NCBI GenBank assembly: GCA_001600695.1 | Contig: BCKQ01000003.1 | Coordinates: forward strand, 1,525,934 to 1,589,933 | Direction of reading: 5' to 3' | DNA length: 64,000 nt | Source: Ascoidea asiatica | Taxonomy: Eukaryota; Ascomycota; Saccharomycetes; Ascoideales; Ascoideaceae | Part shown: positions 42,783-52,811 of the stretch, one piece after another | Layout: every line of letters starts with the position of its first letter | Numbering within the stretch: the first letter of the stretch is position 1 | Notes under the pieces: model-generated | Databases searched by the model: none | What the model saw: the letters and a program-made list of their open reading frames with translations, nothing else | Told to the model about the DNA's origin: nothing | Made by a program: the position numbers and the translations under genes

Positions 42783-44477
42783 CTAATCTTCATCAGAAGA
42801 AATTACAGTAACATCAGCTTTACTTTCACTTTGAACTTTACTTTTTTCTTCATCATCAATTGTTAATTTTTTTTTATCTTTTTCATTGTTATTACCATTA
42901 CCATTGATTTGAATAATTGAATTTTTCATTGAAGTTGGAGTAATAATTGAGTCTTTTGAAAAAGAACTAGTAGTTATAGAAGATTTTGGAGTTTTTGATT
43001 GAGATTGTTTTGAAGGATTTGGGCTTGAAGAAGTTTTTGGAGTTCTAGGAGATTTTCGTATTGAAGAAAAAGTTTTATTTGAAGGTGAAGAAATTTTTGG
43101 AGTTTTATCAACAGGAGTTTTAATTGGTTCAATATCTGAATCACTAAGCTGTATGAAATCATCATTATTTTCATTAGTAACATTTTTTTTTTCAGTTTTT
43201 TTAACCCTTTGTTTTGATTTAAAATCTTCTTTAGATTCTGTATTGCTATTACTATTACTATTATTACTGATTTCTTTTTCATCATCATCATCATCTATAT
43301 CAATTACTGAGAAATCATTAGTCGGTTCTAGATGTTCACGTATTCTTTTTCTATGTCTATTTAATCTTTCTTTAGAAGGTTGAATTTTAAATAATTTTTC
43401 AAGTTTTTCATCAATAGGAGTTTTCATATTCTTAATAGCCAGAATTGATTCTAAAATCTCACTGTCTTTAGAAACAGAATTTAGAGAAGAGTTTAGAGAA
43501 GAATTTGAAGAAGAATTTGAAGAAGACTTGGAGGCTGTTTTACTTGTACTTTTAGGTTTTGGTTTAGTTGTAGCTTTAGGTTTTGGTTTAGATTTAGATT
43601 TAGATTTAGATATAGATTTTGATTTAGGGTTAATTGAATCTTCACTTATATGATAATCTGAGTCATTATTTGTATCAGAAGAAGAATCTGAAATTTCAAA
43701 AAAATCTTGGGTATCAGATATTTTTGATTTTGATTTATCTTTTGATTTTTTTTCTTTTAATTTCAATTTCGCTTTTTCTTTTTCTCTTTCTTGAGATTTT
43801 TCTTTTGCTTTTAATCTTAATCTTGATCTATTTGTTGAATTTCTTAAATTTGAAGAAATTTTACTATTAATATTTTTATCATTAATATTAATATCAATTA
43901 ATTTTAAATCATCATTTGATTTTGAATTTTCACTTGATTTTAATTTTAATAATTTTTTTTTATTTAAAATATTTAATTTTTCTTCAAGAATATCAGATCT
44001 TGATAATATTTTAGTTTCAGAACTAATGAATTTAAATTCATCATCATCATTATTATTATTATTCTCTTTTTCGTCTTCTTCTTTTTCATTACTTTGAGTT
44101 AATAAATCAGGATCAAATTTTTTACAATAAGAATCAAAATCATTATATTTTAAAGCAATTTTATAGGAATCAATTAATCTATTTATTTGATTATTTTGAT
44201 TATTATTTTGTAAAATTTCATGTTTTTTTAAAAAACTATTTATACTTAATTTATCTAAAATTTTTAAATTTTTTAAATTAACCCATAAATAAGTTTCATC
44301 ATTAATAAAAAAAATTGGAAAAATTTTTGTTGATGGATTTGCATATTTTTTCGGAATTGGTTTTTGATCAATAATATCATTAGTTAGTTTATCTTCTGGA
44401 ATAATATAAGCTGGCCAGGGAGAATAACCAATTACACTAGCTAAGACTAAATCTCCAGGTTTGAACTGTTTAGTCAT
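42783..44477 (-). CDS. PDP3: PWWP protein of Pdp3 type
   Basis: A 564-residue protein starting MTKQFKPGDLVLASVIGYSP, very like the start of Saccharomyces Pdp3 (a NuA3b subunit that binds H3K36me3). The PWWP domain covers residues about 5-85: GYSPWPAYIIPEDKL, then IFPIFFINDETYLWVNLKNL, where the Trp and aromatic cage residues fall. A helix LIDSYKIALKYNDFDSYCKK closes it. The rest is Ser/Lys/Glu/Asp-rich disordered sequence with repeated KSKSKSK and acidic runs, ending in VTVISSDED, which resembles a SUMO-interacting motif followed by acidic residues. It is longer than Pdp3 (304 residues). It is convergent with the other PWWP gene and divergent from MCM3. The ATG at 44477 fixes the N-terminus well. 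Confidence 0.8.
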   Translation of the reverse strand: MTKQFKPGDLVLASVIGYSPWPAYIIPEDKLTNDIIDQKPIPKKYANPSTKIFPIFFINDETYLWVNLKNLKILDKLSINSFLKKHEILQNNNQNNQINRLIDSYKIALKYNDFDSYCKKFDPDLLTQSNEKEEDEKENNNNNDDDEFKFISSETKILSRSDILEEKLNILNKKKLLKLKSSENSKSNDDLKLIDININDKNINSKISSNLRNSTNRSRLRLKAKEKSQEREKEKAKLKLKEKKSKDKSKSKISDTQDFFEISDSSSDTNNDSDYHISEDSINPKSKSISKSKSKSKPKPKATTKPKPKSTSKTASKSSSNSSSNSSLNSSLNSVSKDSEILESILAIKNMKTPIDEKLEKLFKIQPSKERLNRHRKRIREHLEPTNDFSVIDIDDDDDEKEISNNSNSNSNTESKEDFKSKQRVKKTEKKNVTNENNDDFIQLSDSDIEPIKTPVDKTPKISSPSNKTFSSIRKSPRTPKTSSSPNPSKQSQSKTPKSSITTSSFSKDSIITPTSMKNSIIQINGNGNNNEKDKKKLTIDDEEKSKVQSESKADVTVISSDED

Positions 44478-45090
44478 TTTTTATATTGGCTAAGATTCAA
44501 GATTTTTGATTTATAATTGATAATAGATAGTTTATAATAGATGATTTATGAAGATGCTTAAAATGGATACTATATAAATGATTTAGTTAAAAGTTGATCA
44601 ATGAAGTATCATTAAATAAATAATAAATAAAAATGGTGTTGTTTATTTTATTTGAAAATACTTTTTTCTTTAATTTTGTGCTTTGAAAGGAAGCGAAAAT
44701 GGAAGTAGGTAGAATGGTGGGAGACCTCAAAAACAACAAAGCCAAAGAGCCTACACGAAAATGACCCAAACAATAATAGAAAACAGCGGAAATGGGAGGA
44801 AATGACAGGATTTAGAACCGGATCTGGATGGTGGAAGTAGAAGGGAATTGAATATAGCCCGAGATGGAAAAACGTAAACAAACAACCACCAAAACAACAC
44901 GAAAATCATGGCAAAAAACATTAAATCCAGAGTTGTGGTTGTATAATTTGAAGTTGGTGCACAGGACAAAAATATATAGGGCAGGTAAGCCATTAATTCT
45001 AAAGAAAGAAATAAGAAAGATGGTTGTGGCTGGACAGACCCCAGTTATTTTTTTGGGGGTTAATGGGGTTATATGTTATCACATGACACA

Positions 45091-45097
45091 CGCGAAA
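45091..45097 (+). promoter_or_regulatory. SCB-type CGCGAAA
   Basis: Matches the SBF (Swi4/Swi6) core CRCGAAA, inside ACACGCGAAAA. About 370 bp before the MCM3 ATG and 41 bp before an MCB core. Confidence 0.55.
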
Positions 45098-45137
45098 ATC
45101 AAATCAAATCTCCGCAAAATTATTCGATTATTTCAAA

Positions 45138-45143
45138 ACGCGT
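45138..45143. promoter_or_regulatory. MCB ACGCGT
   Basis: MluI cell-cycle box inside the palindrome CAAAACGCGTTTTG (45134-45147). MCBs drive G1/S transcription of replication genes. It is about 325 bp before the MCM3 ATG. Confidence 0.65.
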
Positions 45144-45466
45144 TTTGTAACAAATATTCCAATTTACACATTTGGAGCTTGAAATTTTACTAAGCTTTTG
45201 AACTGTACTTTTTTTACTTTAAATTTCAGCTTGGGTTTATAAACTTATTCTTATATCCTAAAACTTTTTTTTAGAACTAATTCATAACTTGTAATTGATT
45301 CTAGCTGTATTTTTATATCCTTCCTTTGTATTTCACTTTCTTTTTCATTTCAAAAGTACTATCCACATAGATATAGATATAGATATCAATACAAATACAA
45401 TTATAATAATACCCATATCCTAAACATTACTCTCATTATCAATATAGAAAATTAATATAACAAAAT

Positions 45467-47971
45467 ATGGATGAATTATCTCAAGATCAATTGCCAAATG
45501 ATGCTATTCTTGGTGATAGAGTTAGAGTCTTTCAAGATTTTTTAAGTACGAAACCTGATTATTCTTCTTCAAATTTAAATCAATCTGATTATACTGAATT
45601 AATTGAAACAATGTTAAGAAAACATGAAACTAGATTAATTGTATCTTTAGATGATATTAGAGATTCAATACCAGATTTTTGGAAAGGTTTATTGAATCAT
45701 CCTTCGGAATTTTTACCTGCTGCTGAAAGAGCTTTAAAAGATACAATTGCTGCTTTACATAATGTTTCAATGTTTAATTTATCTGAAGAATCAACTTTTA
45801 ATCTTGGTTTCAGAGGTTCTTTTGGTTCTCATCAAGTTTCTCCAAGAACTATAAGATCTAATTTATTATCTAAATTATTATCAATTGAAGGTATTGTAAC
45901 TAGAACTTCTTTAGTTAGACCTAAAATTATGAGATCTGTACATTACTGTGATAATACTGGAAAATTTTTTGCAAGAGAATATAGAGATCAAACAAATTCT
46001 TTTGATCCAATCTCTGTACCTGCAATTTATCCAACCGAAGATCCTGATGGTAATAAATTATCAACTGAATATGGGTATTCAACTTATAAAGATCATCAAA
46101 CTATTACAATTCAAGAAATGCCTGAAAAAGCTCCACCTGGTCAATTGCCAAGAGCTTTAGAAATAATTTTAGATGATGATTTAGTCGATAAATTAAAACC
46201 TGGTGATAGAGTTCAAATAGTTGGAATTTATAGAACTTTAGGTTCTGGTCAAAATAATGTTTCTTCTTTTAAAACTGTGATAATTGCAAATTCAATTTAT
46301 CCAATTCATACAAGATCTTCTGGGGTTTCTGCGATTGAAAAAATTACTGATAATGATGTTAGAAATATTAATAAAATTTCAAAAAGAAAAAATGTATTTG
46401 AATTAATTTCTCAATCTTTAGCACCTTCAATTTATGGTCATGATTATATTAAAAAAGCTGTATTATTATTATTATTAGGTGGTGTTGAAAAAAATCTTGA
46501 TAATGGTTCTCATTTAAGAGGTGATATAAATATTTTAATGGTTGGTGATCCATCGACTGCAAAATCTCAAATTTTAAGATTTGTTTTAAATACTGCTCCA
46601 TTGGCAATTGCAACTACTGGTAAAGGTTCTTCTGGTGTTGGTTTAACTGCAGCTGTAACTACTGATAAAGAAACCGGTGAACGTAAATTAGAAGCTGGTG
46701 CTATGGTCTTAGCTGATCGTGGTATTGTTTGTATTGATGAATTTGATAAAATGAATGATATTGATCGTGTTGCAATTCATGAAATTATGGAACAACAAAC
46801 TGTTACAATTGCAAAAGCTGGTATTCATACTTCTTTAAATGCAAGATGTTCTGTAATTGCAGCTGCAAATCCTGTTTATGGTCAATATGATGTTCATAAA
46901 GATCCTCATAAAAATATTGCTTTACCTGATTCTTTATTATCTCGTTTTGATTTATTATTTATTGTTACTGATGATATTAATGATCAAAGAGATCGTAAGA
47001 TTGCAAATCATGTTCTTAAAATTCATCGTTATTTAAAAAATGGTTATGTTGAAGGTGAACCAATAAGAGAAATGGAAAATTTAACTTTATCTGTTGGTAA
47101 TCAAAATACAAATAATCCTGATGATGCTTTAGAAGAAGATTCTCCCGATAAAGTTTTTGAAAAATTTGATCCTTTATTACATGGTGGTGCAGAAGAAAAT
47201 TTTAAACAAAATAATCGTTCAAAAAGAAGAAAACAAGTTGAAATTCTAAAATTACAATTTATTAAAAAATATGTTCAATATGCTAAAACTCGTATATTTC
47301 CAAAATTAAGTAAAAATTCTTCCTCGTATTTAATTGAAGTTTATTCTTCTTTAAGAAATGATTCTTTAAAAAATAATTCAAGAAATACAGGTCCGATTAC
47401 AGTTCGTACTCTTGAAACACTTATTAGATTGTCTACTGCTCATGCGAAAGTAAGATTATCTCAAAGAATTGAAATTAAAGATGCTAAAGTAGCTGAAGAA
47501 ATTTTAAGATTTTCTTTATTTAAAGAAATTGCAGTTAAAAGAAGAAAAGCTAAAAAACAAAAGGTTGTAAGTGAAAGTGATGATAGTGAAGAAGAAAGTG
47601 ACGAAGAAGATTTCGAAACCAATAAACCTCAGGTAGCTGCTGTACCTGTTGTCAGTACCCATTCTCAACGTTTACCAAGAAGAACACAACCATTAAGAGA
47701 TTCAGTGATTCAACCTCAGGCAGAAATTTTTGAGTCAACCTCAGAAATATCTCAATCAAGATATAGCACAATTAGTAGAGTTATTGCTCGTTTGGGTCAA
47801 ACTCAGTTATTTGCAGATGAATCTGCACCAGCAGATGAATTATTTAATGCTGTTAATGCCGAACTTCCTGCTGAAGAAGTTTACAGTAGAAATGAATACG
47901 ATCAAGCCTTAAAGAAATTAGAAGATGAAAATAAAATCTTTATATCGGAAGGCAAAGTGTGGAGACTTTGA
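45467..47971 (+). CDS. MCM3: Mcm3, replicative helicase subunit
   Basis: An 834-residue subunit of the Mcm2-7 helicase. It is Mcm3 rather than another MCM: SVHYCDNTGKFFAREYRD, GNKLSTEYGYSTYKDHQTIT, IQEMPEKAPPGQLPRAL and HRYLKNGYVEGEPIRE are Mcm3-specific. The AAA+ core has Walker A GDPSTAKSQ near 359, an insertion GKGSSGVGLTAAV, Walker B GIVCIDEFDKM near 419 and the arginine finger in LSRFDLLF near 492. As in Mcm3, the N-terminal zinc motif is degenerate (one Cys left). A basic, acidic-flanked linker near 685-720 (AVKRRKAKKQKVVSESDDSE) may be a nuclear localisation signal. The C-terminal winged helix ends KVWRL. Low Asn content and few insertions show stronger constraint than in neighbouring genes. 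Confidence 0.97.
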   Translation: MDELSQDQLPNDAILGDRVRVFQDFLSTKPDYSSSNLNQSDYTELIETMLRKHETRLIVSLDDIRDSIPDFWKGLLNHPSEFLPAAERALKDTIAALHNVSMFNLSEESTFNLGFRGSFGSHQVSPRTIRSNLLSKLLSIEGIVTRTSLVRPKIMRSVHYCDNTGKFFAREYRDQTNSFDPISVPAIYPTEDPDGNKLSTEYGYSTYKDHQTITIQEMPEKAPPGQLPRALEIILDDDLVDKLKPGDRVQIVGIYRTLGSGQNNVSSFKTVIIANSIYPIHTRSSGVSAIEKITDNDVRNINKISKRKNVFELISQSLAPSIYGHDYIKKAVLLLLLGGVEKNLDNGSHLRGDINILMVGDPSTAKSQILRFVLNTAPLAIATTGKGSSGVGLTAAVTTDKETGERKLEAGAMVLADRGIVCIDEFDKMNDIDRVAIHEIMEQQTVTIAKAGIHTSLNARCSVIAAANPVYGQYDVHKDPHKNIALPDSLLSRFDLLFIVTDDINDQRDRKIANHVLKIHRYLKNGYVEGEPIREMENLTLSVGNQNTNNPDDALEEDSPDKVFEKFDPLLHGGAEENFKQNNRSKRRKQVEILKLQFIKKYVQYAKTRIFPKLSKNSSSYLIEVYSSLRNDSLKNNSRNTGPITVRTLETLIRLSTAHAKVRLSQRIEIKDAKVAEEILRFSLFKEIAVKRRKAKKQKVVSESDDSEEESDEEDFETNKPQVAAVPVVSTHSQRLPRRTQPLRDSVIQPQAEIFESTSEISQSRYSTISRVIARLGQTQLFADESAPADELFNAVNAELPAEEVYSRNEYDQALKKLEDENKIFISEGKVWRL

Positions 47972-48155
47972 AATCTTTCTTTTTTGTTATATTTTTGTTT
48001 CTTTCTTACATTCTTCTTTTGTATTTTTATAAATTTTTAGTTCTTCAGTTTTCTTATACACAATATAATCTAAAGCTTTGTTTATTTACCCTTAAATATA
48101 ATTTTATGAATTTCGCTAGTTCAAAATAAAATTCAATTTTAAAATTATTGACCCA
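47972..48155. other. Convergent spacer MCM3/NSA1
   Basis: 184 bp, T-rich on the MCM3 side. It holds the 3' ends of both genes; nothing else is seen. Confidence 0.6.
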
Positions 48156-49445
48156 TTATTTTTTGGATTTCTTGGACTTCGATGACACGCTTTTACCTTT
48201 CTTTGAAATTCTCTCTAATGCTTCCCAAACTTCTTCTTCATCACTCATATCTTCATCATCATCATTACTATTTTTTCTCTTCAAAGAGGTTGTACTTGAT
48301 TTTTCTTCATCATCCATTTCCATATCATCTTTTTCATTAATTTCGTCTTCGGGATCGTCTTCTATCAATAAAATAGAACTTATTTCAGTAGCCAAATAAA
48401 CTTTTGCTAACTGTGATCTTGTTTCAATATCAAACATTCTAAAATAAGTATCTAGACCACCGGTTAAAAGATATTTATCCTTTGCTACACTTATACATTG
48501 ACATAAACCGACATTTCCAGGATATTTACAAGTTAAAAGACCTCTTTTAAAATCAAATTTACTCACAGAAACATAATCATCAGAGCAAATTATTTGAGAA
48601 CTTGAAGCATCACCCACTTTTATAGCATTCACCAATCCTACAGTTTTATTGAAATTTTTTTGAGTAACTAAATGACTAAATCTTGGTTTTTTTCCAATAC
48701 TAGAATCATAGAATCTTAGTTGACCATATTTGGTAGTTGTAAGAATCTGAAAGATTATTTTTTCATCATCAAAGTGAGAATCTAAAAAGATGATATTAGT
48801 AATCCATACAGGAACTCGTAATTGTACTCGATCATGCTTAACATTTCTAGCTTCATATAAAACTTCTGGAGTAATTGAATCATTTGATTGAGTTTTGAAT
48901 AAGGATTCCACCTTGTCAAAGATTTTTATCACTTTTAAATCATTTTCTTTTCCACCATAGGCAAATATTCCTGGGAAAGTTGGATCATGAACAAAAGATG
49001 AAATTGGAGCCTTTATAGAAAATTGAGCAAGAGAGTTTTCATCATTAGCGAAAAGGGTTGTTAAATCAACCATACTAACTATACCACTTTCAGTGCAGGT
49101 ATATATAAGATTAGAATCCTCTAAAAACCCCAAACTTATAAAATCTTGTGCTTCTTCAATTTTTGAAACAAGTTTTATTTCTTTTACTTTATTATACTTT
49201 TCAGAATTTAAATCATAAAAACATAAAGCGCCACTTATTCTTATTGCTACCAATAAATCATATTTCTTTGTTTTATTATCAAATTTCACCCTGATGAACT
49301 TTTTAATTTTTTTGCTGGATGAAGATTTATGAAAAGTTTTTATAGTTGTAGGCTGAAGTGCATCTTTCTGAGAAGTGTCTGTACCTTTTGGACAAATAAT
49401 CTCCTTAAGAGAGCCAAAATTGTCTGCTGCCACAATAACTTTCAT
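48156..49445 (-). CDS. NSA1: Nsa1, WD40 ribosome-biogenesis factor
   Basis: A 429-residue protein matching Nsa1 (WDR74), a seven-bladed beta-propeller in early pre-60S particles that is removed by the AAA protein Rix7. Shared blocks: DNFGSLKEIICPKGTDTSQK then DALQPTTIKTF at the start; FIRVKFDNKTKKYDLLVAIR; FAYGGKENDLKVIKIFD near 180; YEARNVKHDRVQLRVPVW near 215; KYLLTGGLDTYFRMFDIETR then SQLAKVYLATEISSILLIED near 335-365. The C-terminal tail is acidic then strongly basic (SKKGKSVSSKSKKSKK), as in the yeast protein. Length is close to Saccharomyces Nsa1 (463). The ATG at 49445 starts the first propeller strand. Confidence 0.93.
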   Translation of the reverse strand: MKVIVAADNFGSLKEIICPKGTDTSQKDALQPTTIKTFHKSSSSKKIKKFIRVKFDNKTKKYDLLVAIRISGALCFYDLNSEKYNKVKEIKLVSKIEEAQDFISLGFLEDSNLIYTCTESGIVSMVDLTTLFANDENSLAQFSIKAPISSFVHDPTFPGIFAYGGKENDLKVIKIFDKVESLFKTQSNDSITPEVLYEARNVKHDRVQLRVPVWITNIIFLDSHFDDEKIIFQILTTTKYGQLRFYDSSIGKKPRFSHLVTQKNFNKTVGLVNAIKVGDASSSQIICSDDYVSVSKFDFKRGLLTCKYPGNVGLCQCISVAKDKYLLTGGLDTYFRMFDIETRSQLAKVYLATEISSILLIEDDPEDEINEKDDMEMDDEEKSSTTSLKRKNSNDDDEDMSDEEEVWEALERISKKGKSVSSKSKKSKK

Positions 49446-49889
49446 ATTGAATTAATATTATTACCTGATGACAAGCTTGTAAATAAGAATACTTGAAAGA
49501 TTCTCAAATATTTTATATTGATTGTCGATTTTTGATTATTTACATTTTTTAAAGATGAAAAAAAAAAATTAATGTGGAAAATAAAAATATTACTTAGATG
49601 CATACACATGCATAACTACGCATACATTAAATCCAGTTTTGTGGGTCTCAAAATATCCAAAAAAAAATATTAAATTATTAAACTTGAATAGACAAGCATA
49701 GAAACTTATAAACTTATAAACTTATAATTAAGGAAAGGTATAAAAATATTAAAAATATTTGAAAAAAAGATGAGTGTTTTATAACCAATATGAAAAAGAA
49801 TTAGAAGAAAAAAGATCTACTGTACATTTGAAAATCGTTACCTTTTCATAAAAATTAGTATTACGAGATGTTAAAGGAAATTAAAGAAC
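49446..49889 (-). promoter_or_regulatory. NSA1 promoter / SFB3 3' flank
   Basis: About 440 bp. The sequence has a poly-A run (49557-49568) near the NSA1 start and ATGCATACACATGCATAACT (49600-49619), in which ATGCAT recurs. No PAC or exact RRPE element was found, though these are common before ribosome-biogenesis genes. Confidence 0.45.
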
Positions 49890-52811
49890 TTAGAAAATAT
49901 TCAATTTCTTTGCAAAAGAGAAAGCTCCTTCATCTTCTTGTTCAGGGTTTTTTAATGTTCCAATCCGACCAGCAAGATATGTTTTTATAGATCGATGTAT
50001 GTGAGCTACATAATCTCCATAACTTTCAATCTCAAAAGTTTTGTCTTCAACAAAATAATTGTAAAACTCATATTCTTGATTTATATCAATTTCATCACGT
50101 ATTAAATTTACCTCCAAGAATTGAAAATTGAACTTTTCTGTGAAATATTGAACAATTCTTCGCGTTTTGATATTAATTTCTGTATCTAAAATCGGCAATT
50201 CAGTAAGCTGGATTGGATCCAAACTACTCAAAGTTTCATATTGTTTTCCAAATAAGTCTTGAATTAACAAAGGCACAACGTCTTTATGAATCCATAACAA
50301 AATCTTTTCACCATTGAATGTAATATAACAACCTCCAATTTCTATACTAGATCTTGAACAATTGATTGTTTTTGGTAAATAAAATTTTTCTTCAAAATCT
50401 TCAGGGTTAGAATTTGAATCATCCAAGGCTAATTTATGAATTGGAATAATTGCTGGATATAAATAGAAAAGTAATTTTTCTAGAGGAAAATTATTTAAAT
50501 TATAAAATTCATATACTTTAGAATCATTAGCTGTTAAAGTATTACTTATTAATAAATTTGATTTTTGAAAAGCTAGTAAATATAATGGAAGAAGTTTTAA
50601 ACCAACAGGTACGACTAATTGTCCTGGTAAAGAAGATGCTCTAGATACCAATCCTCTATATTTTCCTAATATATCAACTAATTTTAAATTTATTGTATCT
50701 TTAATAGATTTTAAGCTGTCACCAGGAATATGATCTAAACAATCTTTAATTATAATATCTAAAGAAACACTCAAATCAACAAATGAAAATACATCGCCTA
50801 ATCTATCAGCAACTGCAACACATAAGTTCATAACTCTAACTTTTCTCTTTCCATCATTTGAAGTAAAAAGAATAGCAGCTTGAAAATGAGTATCATATTT
50901 AGAAACAAGTTTACCATCATAATTAAAAAGAACATTAAAAACTTGATCTTTATTTAAAACTGAAATTAAAGGATCATAAGGAAATTCAGAACTTTTATGA
51001 AAATTACCATAATATTTTGTAACTTGTAAACCACTAGAACAACGAAGTTTTAATTGTCCTTGATAACCAATTGAATTTATTATTGAATATTTTATATCAT
51101 TTACTAATTGTTTTTGATTTTTATACATATTAAAATTAGAATAATATTTAAGTATACCACCAGTTTTAGAAGTTATTAAACCAACATTTGCTAAATCTAC
51201 AGTACCATTTGAAGCTAAAAATAAATCTACACCAACATTCATTTTAACAAATTCTTTTAATAAATTATTATAATAAGAATTATCAGGTTTAAAAACTAGT
51301 TTTTCAGCTTCATGATCAGACATTGTTACAGAACCAATGGAGGACTTACCATATTTTTGAAATTTTTGAATAGATAAAATTCCAGGACCATAACTTGGTA
51401 TAGAACCTAAAATTACAGTAATTTTACCCCCATTTGAAAATAATGATAAGGCTTCTTGACAAATTTTTAATGATGCACCATAAGCGCATTCTGGAACACT
51501 TTGAGCTTCTGATAAAGTTTCAATTTGAGATAAAGTTTCATCAATAATTAAAGCAGAATCTAATGGATTTACAAATAAACCTTGATAAAATGGTAAAAAT
51601 GGTTCATCTATATCTGACATTATTGATTTTTCAGGCTGTTCTAAATCTGAGGATAAATTATAAAAATGAATTGTCATATCAAAAGTAACAATTGCAATTT
51701 TTGAATTTGTTTTTAACCAATAATTTTTATCATATAAAAGAGATCTAATTGCATCTGCAGCAACTTTATGTAAACCTTTTTTAATTGAGGAATAACTAAC
51801 ATCAATTAAAAAAATATGATGTAAAGGTTTTAAATCTAAATCTGGATCTAAATAATAATCTTTTGGTAAAATAAAATCTACTACACCTTTATATAATTCA
51901 GGTCTTTCCATTTGATCAACTCTTTTTCTATTTGGACCTAAAGGAGCATAATAATCTACTGGAACATCACTTGGATATCTGCATAAATTACAAACAAATT
52001 TTCTTGCATCATTACTAAAAATCATTGCAGGATTCATATAAGCTCTACATCTACGACACCTTGGAGGACCACCAATGAAAGTTAAATCCACTTCCGGCAC
52101 AATTTCATCACCATCTTCAAAAGAAGGGTAAAAAGGTCTTAAATAAAGACCAACGGGTAAACTTGTTGCACTTCTTAAATTATTTGTTGAAGGTATATTA
52201 TACATCGAAGCTCTCATAAATTTCGGACCTGCTATACCTTGATCAATAACTTTATAATCTATTTCAGGACTTGGAGGACAAGCATTTTGGAAAGTTAAAT
52301 AATTTTGAAATTTATATTCTAATTGAGAATATTCTCTTAAGATTGGTACAGATAATGAATCATCAGGTTGAAACAGCTGTAAAGAACCAAGTTCAGGTAT
52401 TGTTGAACTTATTTGACGTAATCTTGGAGTAATATCTTGAATTTGAGAAGTTGGATGATTAATATTTGGATTTAAAATATTATTTTTATTATTATTTGTT
52501 TTTTTTATTGTTCCAAAAGGTTGAAAATTAGATGATTGATGAAAAGTTGGTTCAGGAGATGAAACTCGTGTTGTTGGAGCTGTTAAATTTTGTTGATAAG
52601 GTCCACCAACAAAATCATATGAACCTCCAGCATTATTTGAATAAAACGAACTTTGAACGGGAGTTGAAGGTTTTGAATTACTAAAAGATGGAAGTAAACC
52701 TTGAGATAAATTCTTCTGATTATAAAATAATGGTTTCAAAAACTGATTTCCATTGATAGAAAATCTTGAAAGTTTTGATTCTATTTTTTCAATTGGTGTT
52801 TCGTCATTCAT
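49890..52811 (-). CDS. SFB3: Sfb3/Lst1, Sec24-family COPII cargo adaptor
   Basis: A 973-residue Sec24 paralogue. MYNIPSTNNLRSATSLPVGL near residues 205-225 and RCRRCRAYMNPAMIF near 250 match Sfb3/Lst1, which with Sec23 packages Pma1 and other cargo at the ER. The zinc finger is CRRC...CNLC at about 252-276. The trunk (vWA-like) domain follows with HIFLIDVSYSSIKKGLHKVA; then the beta-sandwich (GYQGQLKLRCSSGLQVTKYY), helical (KYRGLVSRASSLPGQLVVP) and gelsolin-like domains (GGCYITFNGEKILLWIHKD). The N-terminal 190 residues are disordered. The frame is open to a TTG at 52823; the first ATG is 52811 (MNDETPIEKIES). A TTTTTTTTAG sits directly upstream, but no donor or branch site supports a 5' exon. 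Length is close to Lst1 (929). Confidence 0.93.
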   Translation of the reverse strand: MNDETPIEKIESKLSRFSINGNQFLKPLFYNQKNLSQGLLPSFSNSKPSTPVQSSFYSNNAGGSYDFVGGPYQQNLTAPTTRVSSPEPTFHQSSNFQPFGTIKKTNNNKNNILNPNINHPTSQIQDITPRLRQISSTIPELGSLQLFQPDDSLSVPILREYSQLEYKFQNYLTFQNACPPSPEIDYKVIDQGIAGPKFMRASMYNIPSTNNLRSATSLPVGLYLRPFYPSFEDGDEIVPEVDLTFIGGPPRCRRCRAYMNPAMIFSNDARKFVCNLCRYPSDVPVDYYAPLGPNRKRVDQMERPELYKGVVDFILPKDYYLDPDLDLKPLHHIFLIDVSYSSIKKGLHKVAADAIRSLLYDKNYWLKTNSKIAIVTFDMTIHFYNLSSDLEQPEKSIMSDIDEPFLPFYQGLFVNPLDSALIIDETLSQIETLSEAQSVPECAYGASLKICQEALSLFSNGGKITVILGSIPSYGPGILSIQKFQKYGKSSIGSVTMSDHEAEKLVFKPDNSYYNNLLKEFVKMNVGVDLFLASNGTVDLANVGLITSKTGGILKYYSNFNMYKNQKQLVNDIKYSIINSIGYQGQLKLRCSSGLQVTKYYGNFHKSSEFPYDPLISVLNKDQVFNVLFNYDGKLVSKYDTHFQAAILFTSNDGKRKVRVMNLCVAVADRLGDVFSFVDLSVSLDIIIKDCLDHIPGDSLKSIKDTINLKLVDILGKYRGLVSRASSLPGQLVVPVGLKLLPLYLLAFQKSNLLISNTLTANDSKVYEFYNLNNFPLEKLLFYLYPAIIPIHKLALDDSNSNPEDFEEKFYLPKTINCSRSSIEIGGCYITFNGEKILLWIHKDVVPLLIQDLFGKQYETLSSLDPIQLTELPILDTEINIKTRRIVQYFTEKFNFQFLEVNLIRDEIDINQEYEFYNYFVEDKTFEIESYGDYVAHIHRSIKTYLAGRIGTLKNPEQEDEGAFSFAKKLNIF

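Larger units (their letters stand above)
44478..45466. promoter_or_regulatory. Divergent promoter region PDP3-type gene / MCM3
   Basis: About 990 bp. A GC-richer part at 44690-45100 contains ACCGGATCTG at 44817-44826, a 10-mer that recurs in the RRP5/SET6 promoter. On the MCM3 side are ATCACATG (45079-45086, Cbf1-like), CGCGAAA (45091-45097) and ACGCGT (45138-45143). Open frames at 44587-45193 overlap on both strands and lack family features. Confidence 0.6.

Noticed and set aside
44587-45193. Open frames on both strands in the MCM3 promoter
   Set aside because: Mutually overlapping, no domains, and the region carries cell-cycle motifs.
45467-47971. First impression that this MCM gene was MCM5
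   Set aside because: Signature segments (SVHYC, TEYGYSTYKDHQ, HRYLKNGYVEGEP) are those of Mcm3, and the Mcm5 zinc finger is absent.
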